Shown: positions 1 to 4,763 of the stretch, piece after piece
Numbering within the stretch: the first letter of the stretch is position 1
Layout: the number at the start of each line of letters is the position of its first letter
NCBI GenBank assembly: GCA_017302015.1
Contig: JAFLEE010000151.1
Span: 1-5,974, forward strand
Source: Spirochaetota bacterium
GTDB lineage: Bacteria > Spirochaetota > UBA12135 > COTS27 > JAFLEE01
DNA: 5,974 bases
Direction of reading: 5' to 3'
Translations under genes and position numbers: made by a program
Notes under the pieces: model-generated
Seen by the model: the letters and a program-made list of their open reading frames with translations, nothing else
Databases searched by the model: none
Told to the model about the DNA's origin: nothing

Positions 1-1
1 A

Positions 2-349
2 CCCGAGATCATTCCGGCCATGCTCGCCGCCCTTCTCGCCGGGGAAAAGGGGCTTTCCGTCGTCGAAGAGGGCGGGGCCCGCGATGCGGTCTATTTCCAC
101 CGCAGCCGCGGGGCCCAGGCCTTCTCCCCCGAATTGCGCTCGCTGCTGGAACGGGATTTCCGCGTCGACCTCATCGTCCTCCCGGTGCTGGAGGGCGGCG
201 CCGCGGGGGCGACGCTCACCCTGCGCGTGCTCGTCGCGGGAGAAGCCGAGCGTTCCTTCGCCCAGGCCCTTTCGGGGGAGGGTCGGGCCGCGCTCCAGGC
301 CGCCACCGCCCCGCTGGCCAAACGCCTCGGCGAGATCCGGGTCCAATGA
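2..349 (+). CDS. 3' end of an unrecognised gene upstream of the sigma factor (partial)
   Basis: The reading frame is open from the first base of the window (PEIIPAM...) to a TGA at 347-349, so the 5' end lies outside; the ATG at 20 is probably internal. About 115 residues are visible. They alternate short hydrophobic strands (LSVVE, VDLIVLPVLE, ATLTLRVLV) with amphipathic Ala/Leu-rich helices (PAMLAALLAG, GRAALQAATAPLAKRL). This alpha/beta rhythm loosely recalls the CsgG/FlgO/TolB-N type of periplasmic domain ('...aL....gl.vvE ... aDliv.p ... lrv...'), but I see no diagnostic motif, and this is only a weak resemblance. The stop codon overlaps the sigma factor start as ATGA, so the two are probably co-transcribed and translationally coupled. 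It may therefore belong to the same signalling or envelope function. Real gene: likely. Function: unknown. Confidence 0.7.
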   Translation, partial: PEIIPAMLAALLAGEKGLSVVEEGGARDAVYFHRSRGAQAFSPELRSLLERDFRVDLIVLPVLEGGAAGATLTLRVLVAGEAERSFAQALSGEGRAALQAATAPLAKRLGEIRVQ

Positions 350-972
350 TTTTTCGCGATCCGCCCTTCCCGCCCTCTCATGATGCGGATGGGCAAGCGC
401 GCGAAGTTCGATCGCAAGAGGAATGGGGCTGGGTACGCGAGTTCCAGGCCGGCGATGCCCGGGCCTTCGAGAAGATCTACCGGCGCCACGCCAAGCCGCT
501 CTCCGGCTTCGTGCGCCGGCAATCGGGCCTCGCCCCCGACGAAGCGGAGGACGCCGTGCAGGAAATCATGATGCGCGTCTACCGGAACCTCGCGGGATTC
601 CGCTTCGAGAGCCGTCTCTCCACCTACCTCTACACCGCCGCACTGCGCTACCTGCGCGACCTGCGCGTGCGGCGCAAGTTGGACTTCTCCGAAGTGCCCG
701 TCGAGGAACTCCCCGCGCCTTCGGCCGGCTCCGAACCCGAACGCCGGGAACTCCAGCGGTGCGTGCGGACCCTCCTTGCCGAACTCTCCCCGGGGGAGCG
801 CAGCGTCTGGCTCCTCCACGAGACCGAGGAGCGCAGCTGGGACGAGATCGCGGCCATCACGGGCGGCAGCGTCCGTAACGCCCAATTGCTTAAGGAGAAG
901 GCCAACCGGTTCCTGCGGGAGCGGCTCATCGGCCTGGGGTTCGGCGGTGAACTCGGGGAGGCCGGCCCATGA
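346..972 (+). CDS. ECF-type RNA polymerase sigma factor (sigma-70 family)
   Basis: A 208-residue protein with the two-domain ECF layout. Region 2 spans about residues 37-110: DARAFEKIYRRHAKPL, then the core-binding DEAEDAVQEIMMRVYRNL (65-82), then FESRLSTYLYTAALRYLRDLRVRRK, which occupies the region 2.3/2.4 position usually written WLyrIArN..lD.lRrr. A Pro/Glu-rich linker (about 115-135) leads to region 4 at about 139-193, with LLAELSPGERSVWLLHETEERSWDEIAAITG matching the usual 'L...R.v..L...eg.s..EIA...G' pattern. The recognition helix is atypical: SVRNAQLLKEKANRFL stands where svgTVkSRLhRA is common. The first ~25 residues are a non-conserved extension. The ATG overlaps the preceding stop (ATGA, 346-349), there is no strong ribosome binding site, and coupling is likely. 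The role is to direct RNA polymerase to a specific regulon in the cytoplasm; the neighbouring FecR-like gene suggests control by a membrane partner. The target regulon cannot be read from this window. Confidence 0.9.
   Translation: MIFRDPPFPPSHDADGQAREVRSQEEWGWVREFQAGDARAFEKIYRRHAKPLSGFVRRQSGLAPDEAEDAVQEIMMRVYRNLAGFRFESRLSTYLYTAALRYLRDLRVRRKLDFSEVPVEELPAPSAGSEPERRELQRCVRTLLAELSPGERSVWLLHETEERSWDEIAAITGGSVRNAQLLKEKANRFLRERLIGLGFGGELGEAGP
955..961 (+). promoter_or_regulatory. Ribosome binding site for the FecR-like gene
   Basis: GGGGAGG lies seven bases before the ATG at 969, inside the last codons of the sigma factor gene. This strong site supports the ATG at 969, which overlaps the sigma factor stop as ATGA, and suggests the putative anti-sigma factor is translated efficiently in step with its sigma factor. 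Confidence 0.7.
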
Positions 973-2174
973 AACGCGAATGGATCCGCCTCGCGGCGGA
1001 ACTCCGCGCATCCGACGAATCCGTCGGCAAACCGGTGGACCGCCTGTGGCAGGAGTTCTGCGCCCTTGAACCCAAGCCGCGGCCCAGAGCGGCCCCGTGG
1101 CGCCTCATGCTCGCGGGGGCGGTGTTGACGCTTTGCATCCTCGCCGTCCTCCTCCCCGTCCTTCGTCGCGCTCCGGCGATCGAGCGGCCCTGGCGGCAGG
1201 TGCCCATCGGGGCGACCCTGCGCCCGGACCGCGCCCAACCTTTCCATCTCTCCCCATCGAACCGCCTCGTGGCCGAAAGCGGAGCGCGCCTCGTTCGCGA
1301 AGACGGCCCATCCGAGGGCATGAACGCCCGCCTCCTTTCGGGCAAGATCCTCATCGAGAACCGCGACCCCGCCGCGAAGAACCGCATCCAATGCGGACCC
1401 TATCTCCTGCGCGAAATCGGCACACGCTACCGGGTCGACTGCCGCGAGGAGGGCTTCAGCGTTTCGGTGGAGGATGGCAGGGTGGAACTCAGCCGCCCGG
1501 GGGAACGGATTCTCCTCACGGCCGGCGAGCGCCTCGACCGGCTCTGGCAAGCGCCGACCCCGGCCCCTTCGAACCGGGCGCGCGCGCCCGCGGCAAGCCA
1601 CACCCAGGAAGGCGTTTCCGGCCAAGCTCCGATCGCCGATTGGGAGGGGACGGACCTCGGCTACCGTCACCGCCTCATCGGCCGCCGCCACGAATGGACT
1701 TCCGGCGATTCGCGCCGCGGAGCACTAGACCTGCCGCTCGACGACCCATTGGTGTGGGCCCGGGCCGCCGGCCCCTGGGCCGTCTTCTATATGGGCGGAG
1801 ACCATCTCCTGCTCTCCACGGGCACGGCGGTCCATCGCCTGCTCTCGGGGCTCCTCACCGCCCCATCCGTGTTCGCCGAGGAGGCCGGCCTCTGGTTCCT
1901 CAATTCACGGGGCGAGTTCATCCTCGTCGAGGCTTCGGGGGCCGAGGCCCACCGCGAAAAGATCCTCTCGGGAAATCTCTGGGAGGGGGTGCGCCTGGAT
2001 GCTGCCCGCGTCGCCCTCCCCGGCGCCACGGCCGAGTGGGTCGTCTATTCATTGCCGCGGCGGCGGGTGCTCGCGCGCCACGCCCTGGCGGAACCAGCCA
2101 ATGGGCCCCTGCGCTTGCGCGATGGCAAGGTGCTGATCCCCACGGCGGGCGGGACGGTCCTCGCCGAGCCGTGA
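969..2174 (+). CDS. FecR-like single-pass membrane protein, putative anti-sigma factor with novel C-terminal domain
   Basis: A 401-residue protein encoded directly after the sigma factor. A short cytoplasmic N-terminus (1-43) precedes one transmembrane segment at about 44-65 (WRLMLAGAVLTLCILAVLLPVL), which is followed by arginines. Residues about 75-190 resemble the periplasmic FecR domain: a first strand pair, then LLSGKILIENRD, then PYLLREIGTRYRVDC and FSVSVEDGRVELSRPGERILLTAGE. These match the family pattern 'l..G......a......V.t..g....lGT.f.V......v.V.eG.V.v......l..G'. A Pro/Ala-rich linker (about 195-220) leads to a ~180-residue C-terminal part rich in short beta strands (WAVFYMGGDHLLLS, GLWFLNSRGEFILVE, WVVYSLPRRRVLAR, GKVLIPTAGGTVLAE), perhaps a partial beta-propeller; I do not recognise it. 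The cytoplasmic part is short and lacks a zinc anti-sigma motif (only Cys31). In classic FecR systems the protein relays an outer-membrane transporter signal to the sigma factor. No TonB receptor is visible here, so the signal is unknown. Confidence 0.8.
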   Translation: MKREWIRLAAELRASDESVGKPVDRLWQEFCALEPKPRPRAAPWRLMLAGAVLTLCILAVLLPVLRRAPAIERPWRQVPIGATLRPDRAQPFHLSPSNRLVAESGARLVREDGPSEGMNARLLSGKILIENRDPAAKNRIQCGPYLLREIGTRYRVDCREEGFSVSVEDGRVELSRPGERILLTAGERLDRLWQAPTPAPSNRARAPAASHTQEGVSGQAPIADWEGTDLGYRHRLIGRRHEWTSGDSRRGALDLPLDDPLVWARAAGPWAVFYMGGDHLLLSTGTAVHRLLSGLLTAPSVFAEEAGLWFLNSRGEFILVEASGAEAHREKILSGNLWEGVRLDAARVALPGATAEWVVYSLPRRRVLARHALAEPANGPLRLRDGKVLIPTAGGTVLAEP

Positions 2175-2187
2175 ATTCCCCCCCGCT

Positions 2188-3606
2188 TCAATCCTTTCCG
2201 AAGCCCCCGATCACCAATTCCCTGACGTCCTTGCCCGAATCCACGAGGCGGTCCGCCGGCAGGCGCAAGGCGCTCTTGGCGGTGTAGTCCACCAGGGCCA
2301 CGGGGAAGGCGCGGTCCCGAGGGATGCGGTTCGTGTCGCCGGAAAGCACGCGCTTCGGAACTTTCGCCAGGAGCGCCTCGAATTCGGCCGCCGTCATCGA
2401 GATCGTGACGCCGTTATTATGGAAGGGCATGGCGGCGTAGACATCGTAGCGCGTGATCGTGGCGCTTCGGAAGGAGTCGAAGAGGCCCCCGCCATCGGGG
2501 GCGAGGGCGAACGTGGCCCCCAGGCTCCGACGAAGCCCGTCCATCATGAATTGCTGGGTTTGCCGCGCGCGTCCCGCGGGCGTCGCTTCCACGGAGTCGA
2601 GGCGCCCGAGGATTTTTCGGAAGGGGGCGAGATAGGGCGCGAGGAGCGCGTTCAAATCGGCGGCCTCGGCAAGGCGGTCGTCGACGAGGAGGAGTTCGGA
2701 CCTCCAGGACGCGACCCGCCAAGGCGATTCGCCGCTCTTTTCGAAGCGCAGATCGAAGCGCCCCAGCCGCACCCCGTACTCCCCGGCCTGCACGATAGGC
2801 ACCCCGATCCCCGCCTCATTGGTGATCTCGATCCCCCGGTAGAGAAAGGTGTGGCTATCGCCCCCGATGATGGCATCGATGCCGCGGGTGGAGGCCGCCA
2901 GGGACTTGTCTAGGGAAACGCCGAGGTGGGAGAGGAGGAGGAGCACGTCGCAGGCCTCCCGCGCCTTGGGGATCCACTGCTTCGCCACCGCGACGGGATC
3001 GCCCACGGTCCATCCGCGCGTTTGGGGGTAATAGGCCGAACGCTGGGTGGTAAGCCCCAGGATGCCCACGTGGACTCCGCCGACATGCAGCACGACGAAG
3101 GGCTTCACCCCCTGGAGGAAGGCGCCCGTGGAATCCACCGCATTCGCGCACACCCAGGGGAAACGCGAGCGCTTCACGAGGGAAAGCAGCGCCGCCTGGG
3201 CCCCGCTCGCGTTGGTCGCGTCGACGCCGTCCATCGCCTTGAACTCGTTATTCCCCAGGCTGGCAGCCTGGTAGCCGAGGGCGTTCATCGCCTCGATATC
3301 GGGCTCGCCGAGCCAAGTGGTCGTCAGCGGCCCCCGGGTGAACACATCGCCCCCATGGAGGAGAAGCGATTCGTTGGTGAGGGAGGCGCGGAGGCTGCGG
3401 ATGAGCGTCGCCCGACGGGCGATCCCGCCCACCGACGGAAGTTCGTTGGAGGAAAGGGCCGTTTCGGTGTAGGCGAACGGCAGGAGTTGGCCGTGGAAAT
3501 CGTTGTCGTGGAGGATGGTGAGTGAAAACGACGAGTTCGAGGGAGCGGCAATGGCGGGGATGGCCAACAGCCATGCCAATCGGAGAATAAGCGTCCACGA
3601 CTTCAT
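2188..3606 (-). CDS. Secreted 5'-nucleotidase-family metallophosphatase with altered active site
   Basis: A 472-residue protein starting at the ATG at 3606, where GGGAG sits seven bases upstream and a signal peptide begins at once (MKSWTLILRLAWLLAIPAIA, likely cleavage near residue 20). A start 21 codons further upstream (3669) would bury this signal, so I reject it. The N-terminal calcineurin-like domain shows ILHDNDFHG (Asp36, His38), GGDVF (Asp87), a GNNEFK block (Asn119-Asn120), LLSHLG (His227) and GGDSH (Asp250, His252). The C-terminal 5'-nucleotidase substrate domain follows from about 335, with APDGGGLFDSF, ITRYDVYAAMPFHNN and TAAEFEALL. Family members hydrolyse nucleotides, UDP-sugars or related phosphates in the periplasm using two metal ions. 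Relative to E. coli UshA numbering, the catalytic His117 is Asn, Asp120 of the dyad is Lys, and the metal ligand His252 is Asp. The usual substrate-domain NGGGIR also reads DGGGLF. The enzyme may be inactive, may have a different mechanism or may have a new substrate. It converges on the FecR-like gene with a 13-base gap and diverges from the thiamin operon. Confidence 0.9.
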   Translation of the reverse strand: MKSWTLILRLAWLLAIPAIAAPSNSSFSLTILHDNDFHGQLLPFAYTETALSSNELPSVGGIARRATLIRSLRASLTNESLLLHGGDVFTRGPLTTTWLGEPDIEAMNALGYQAASLGNNEFKAMDGVDATNASGAQAALLSLVKRSRFPWVCANAVDSTGAFLQGVKPFVVLHVGGVHVGILGLTTQRSAYYPQTRGWTVGDPVAVAKQWIPKAREACDVLLLLSHLGVSLDKSLAASTRGIDAIIGGDSHTFLYRGIEITNEAGIGVPIVQAGEYGVRLGRFDLRFEKSGESPWRVASWRSELLLVDDRLAEAADLNALLAPYLAPFRKILGRLDSVEATPAGRARQTQQFMMDGLRRSLGATFALAPDGGGLFDSFRSATITRYDVYAAMPFHNNGVTISMTAAEFEALLAKVPKRVLSGDTNRIPRDRAFPVALVDYTAKSALRLPADRLVDSGKDVRELVIGGFGKD

Positions 3607-3613
3607 GTTCGAA

Positions 3614-3618
3614 CTCCC
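3614..3618 (-). promoter_or_regulatory. Ribosome binding site that decides the metallophosphatase start
   Basis: Read on the minus strand, GGGAG is followed by seven bases and then the ATG at 3606. It favours this ATG, which opens directly into a signal peptide, over the more upstream in-frame ATG at 3669. Confidence 0.6.
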
Positions 3619-3640
3619 GTGCGTTTTTAATGGACTCCGA

Positions 3641-3669
3641 AACATACAACGTCCCCGGGCATTGCGCAA
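3641..3669 (-). promoter_or_regulatory. Candidate promoter of the metallophosphatase gene
   Basis: On the minus strand, TTGCGC (3669-3664) and TATGTT (3646-3641) are separated by 17 bases. They match the sigma-70 boxes at 3 of 6 and 4 of 6 positions. Transcription would begin near 3634, leaving a leader of about 28 bases. The -35 element lies inside the 14-bp palindrome, so a protein bound there would probably affect this promoter. Boxes this weak occur by chance, so this is tentative. Confidence 0.3.
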
Positions 3670-3672
3670 TGC
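3659..3672. repeat. 14-bp perfect palindrome in the divergent intergenic region (possible operator)
   Basis: GCATTGCGCAATGC is its own reverse complement over all 14 bases; the next bases outward (G and G) do not pair. It lies between the divergent metallophosphatase and thiamin genes, overlaps the candidate -35 of the former and ends four bases before the candidate -35 of the latter. Uninterrupted palindromes of this size are typical of sites for small dimeric regulators. No regulator gene is visible nearby, and which promoter it controls is inferred from position only. Confidence 0.4.
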
Positions 3673-3675
3673 GAC

Positions 3676-3705
3676 TTGCTTCCAGCGGCCGGTTCAGATT
3701 ACATT
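3676..3705 (+). promoter_or_regulatory. Candidate promoter of the thiamin operon
   Basis: TTGCTT (3676-3681) and TACATT (3700-3705) are 18 bases apart, matching the sigma-70 boxes at 3 of 6 and 4 of 6 positions. A start near 3712 would place the transcript's 5' end just before the riboswitch aptamer, which is the expected arrangement. The support is mostly positional, because the boxes themselves are weak. Confidence 0.35.
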
Positions 3706-3714
3706 TGGGCTTCG

Positions 3715-3810
3715 CACCTTGGGGAGTCGGGATCCGGCCGGCTGAGAAAAGGGCCCCTAAGCCCTTGACCCATGAACCTGATCCGGATCATGCCGGCGTA
3801 GGAATGAGTG
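3715..3810 (+). ncRNA. TPP riboswitch (THI box) upstream of thiD
   Basis: This leader element binds thiamin pyrophosphate and represses the operon when TPP is plentiful. The conserved core is visible: GGGG (3721-3724), GCTGAGA (3741-3747), ACCC (3768-3771), GAACCTGATC (3774-3783) and ATGCCGGCGTAGGAA (3790-3804). Stems can be drawn as follows. P2 pairs GGG with CCC (3769-3771). P3 is GTCGG (3726-3730) with CCGGC (3738-3742). P5 is CCGG (3783-3786) with CCGG (3793-3796), where the familiar E. coli element has CTGG/CCAG, a compensated change. An extra hairpin, AAGGGC (3749-3754) with GCCCTT (3761-3766) and a six-base loop, fits the optional P3a arm known in this class. P1 is the weakest part: CACCTT (3715-3720) pairs with AATGAGTG (3803-3810) only with two single-base bulges. 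The gene downstream, thiD, is a classic target of this riboswitch class. Confidence 0.95.
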
Positions 3811-3874
3811 GGCCTTCTCTCCTTCCCCCTTTTTCCGAACCCCTTCTTCCGGATCTCCTCGCGAAAGGGGTCCC
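3811..3874 (+). promoter_or_regulatory. Pyrimidine-rich expression platform that can mask the thiD ribosome binding site
   Basis: Between the aptamer and thiD lies a C/T-rich stretch ending in AAAGGGGTCCC before the ATG at 3875; GGGG (3867-3870) is the likely ribosome binding site. Two upstream tracts can each pair with it over seven bases: ACCCCTT (3839-3845) with AAGGGGT (3865-3871), and CCCCTTT (3826-3832) with AAAGGGG (3864-3870). A third hairpin, GGAATGAG (3801-3808) with CTCCTTCC (3819-3826) with one mismatch, would disrupt the 3' end of the aptamer. It also uses one base of the second sequestering tract. This suggests control of translation initiation by masking, as is common for TPP riboswitches in Gram-negative bacteria. 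Weak termination after that third hairpin (CCC then five T) is an alternative. The pairings are read from sequence; which ones form with and without ligand is inferred. Confidence 0.5.
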
Positions 3875-4678
3875 ATGAAACACGTGCTCACCATCGCCGG
3901 CAGCGATAGTTGCGGGGGCGCCGGCATCCAGGCCGACCTGAAGGCTTTCAGCGCCATGGGCGTCTACGGCATGAGCGTCGTGAGCGCCCTCACCGCCCAG
4001 AATACCGTCGGCGTGAAGGCCGTCAGCCTCGTGGATCCCGCGTTCGTCGCGGCCCAACTCGATGCCGTCTTCGAGGATATCCGCGTGGATGCCGTGAAGA
4101 TCGGCATGCTCGGTAGCCGCGCCATCATCGGCGCGGTCGCGGACTTTCTCCGGACGCGACGCCCCCCGATCCTGGTCCTCGACCCGGTCATGATCTCCAA
4201 ATCGGGCCACGCGCTCCTGCCGCCGGACGCGGTGCGCGCCCTGGGCGAGGAACTCCTCCCCCTCGCCTCGGTGCTCACGCCGAACCTCCCCGAAGCCGGG
4301 GCGCTCCTGGGGCGCGGGGTGGAAGATGAGGCCGGGGCCCTGCAGGCCGCCCGGGATCTCCTTGCCCTGGGCCCTTCGGCCGTACTCCTGAAGGGAGGCC
4401 ACCTCCCCGGAGAACCGGCGGACCTCCTCGTGACTCCCCGGGGCGTCACGCGCTTCCCCGGCCTTCGCATCGACACGCCCCACACCCATGGCACCGGCTG
4501 CTCCCTGGCCTCGGCCCTCACGGCCCTCCTCGCCCGCGGCGTGCCCCTGGAATCCGCCGTGGAAAAGGCCAAGGCCTACGTCGCCGAAGGCATCCGCCAC
4601 GGCATTGCTTTGGGGAAGGGGCACGGCCCGATCCACCATTTTTATGGCCTCTACGGCGGCGAGGAGAGCCGGCTTTGA
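3875..4678 (+). CDS. thiD: Hydroxymethylpyrimidine / phosphomethylpyrimidine kinase ThiD
   Basis: A 267-residue cytoplasmic kinase of the ribokinase-like fold that phosphorylates HMP to HMP-P and then to HMP-PP, the pyrimidine donor for thiamin synthesis. The length is normal for a stand-alone ThiD, with no fused ThiE or ThiN domain. Diagnostic blocks are the N-terminal AGSDSCGGAGIQADLK (8-23), ALTAQNTVGV (39-47; the Gln in this block is typical of ThiD against pyridoxal kinases), KIGMLG (75-80), VLDPVMISKSG (101-111), TPNLPEA (135-141), LLKGGH (171-176) and HTHGTGCSLASA (203-214), which carries the anion hole and Cys209. The ATG at 3875 is the first in frame after the riboswitch leader and follows the GGGG at 3867-3870. 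It is the first gene of the operon, with thiM 85 bases downstream. The alternative of pyridoxine kinase PdxK is unlikely given the motifs, the riboswitch and the neighbours. Confidence 0.97.
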   Translation: MKHVLTIAGSDSCGGAGIQADLKAFSAMGVYGMSVVSALTAQNTVGVKAVSLVDPAFVAAQLDAVFEDIRVDAVKIGMLGSRAIIGAVADFLRTRRPPILVLDPVMISKSGHALLPPDAVRALGEELLPLASVLTPNLPEAGALLGRGVEDEAGALQAARDLLALGPSAVLLKGGHLPGEPADLLVTPRGVTRFPGLRIDTPHTHGTGCSLASALTALLARGVPLESAVEKAKAYVAEGIRHGIALGKGHGPIHHFYGLYGGEESRL

Positions 4679-4763
4679 GGCATTCCCTGGGTCACCGGCA
4701 CCGCAGCACTGAGCACGCCCCACCACCGATCCACGATCCCGACACGATCCGACAGGAGATCCC
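4679..4763 (+). other. 85-base thiD-thiM spacer with four GATCC copies and a strong RBS
   Basis: This untranslated gap between two otherwise tightly organised operon genes holds four GATCC words, starting at 4728, 4735, 4746 and 4758, the last three preceded by A-C or A-G bases. AGGAG (4754-4758) is a strong ribosome binding site five bases before the thiM ATG. I see no convincing terminator or second riboswitch in it, so thiM is probably read from the same transcript as thiD. Confidence 0.5.

Noticed and set aside
91-1011. Long minus-strand open frame of 306 codons opposite the sigma factor
   Set aside because: It lies antisense to a clear sigma factor with recognisable domains. The composition is biased to Gly, Ala, Arg and Pro, as expected of the reverse frame of GC-rich genes, and no motif is visible.
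2154-2187. Possible intrinsic terminator between the convergent FecR-like and metallophosphatase genes
   Set aside because: A small imperfect hairpin (ACGG/CCGT around CTC/GAG) can be drawn, but it is bulged, lies inside the end of the coding sequence and is not followed by a T run on either strand.
1097-2287. Plus-strand frame of 396 codons overlapping the FecR-like gene
   Set aside because: It is an Arg/Pro/Gly-rich alternative frame of the FecR-like gene, which itself has a transmembrane segment, a FecR domain and a good ribosome binding site.
3607-3669. N-terminal extension of the metallophosphatase to the ATG at 3669
   Set aside because: It would place 21 non-hydrophobic residues before a good signal peptide and would use part of the probable promoter region. 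The ATG at 3606 has a properly spaced GGGAG.
3801-3834. Intrinsic terminator in the thiD leader (hairpin 3801-3826 followed by CCC and five T)
   Set aside because: The stem has a mismatch, three C separate it from a short T run, and formation would require the unbound aptamer, giving the wrong direction of control for TPP repression. I therefore kept it only as a possible antisequestering structure.
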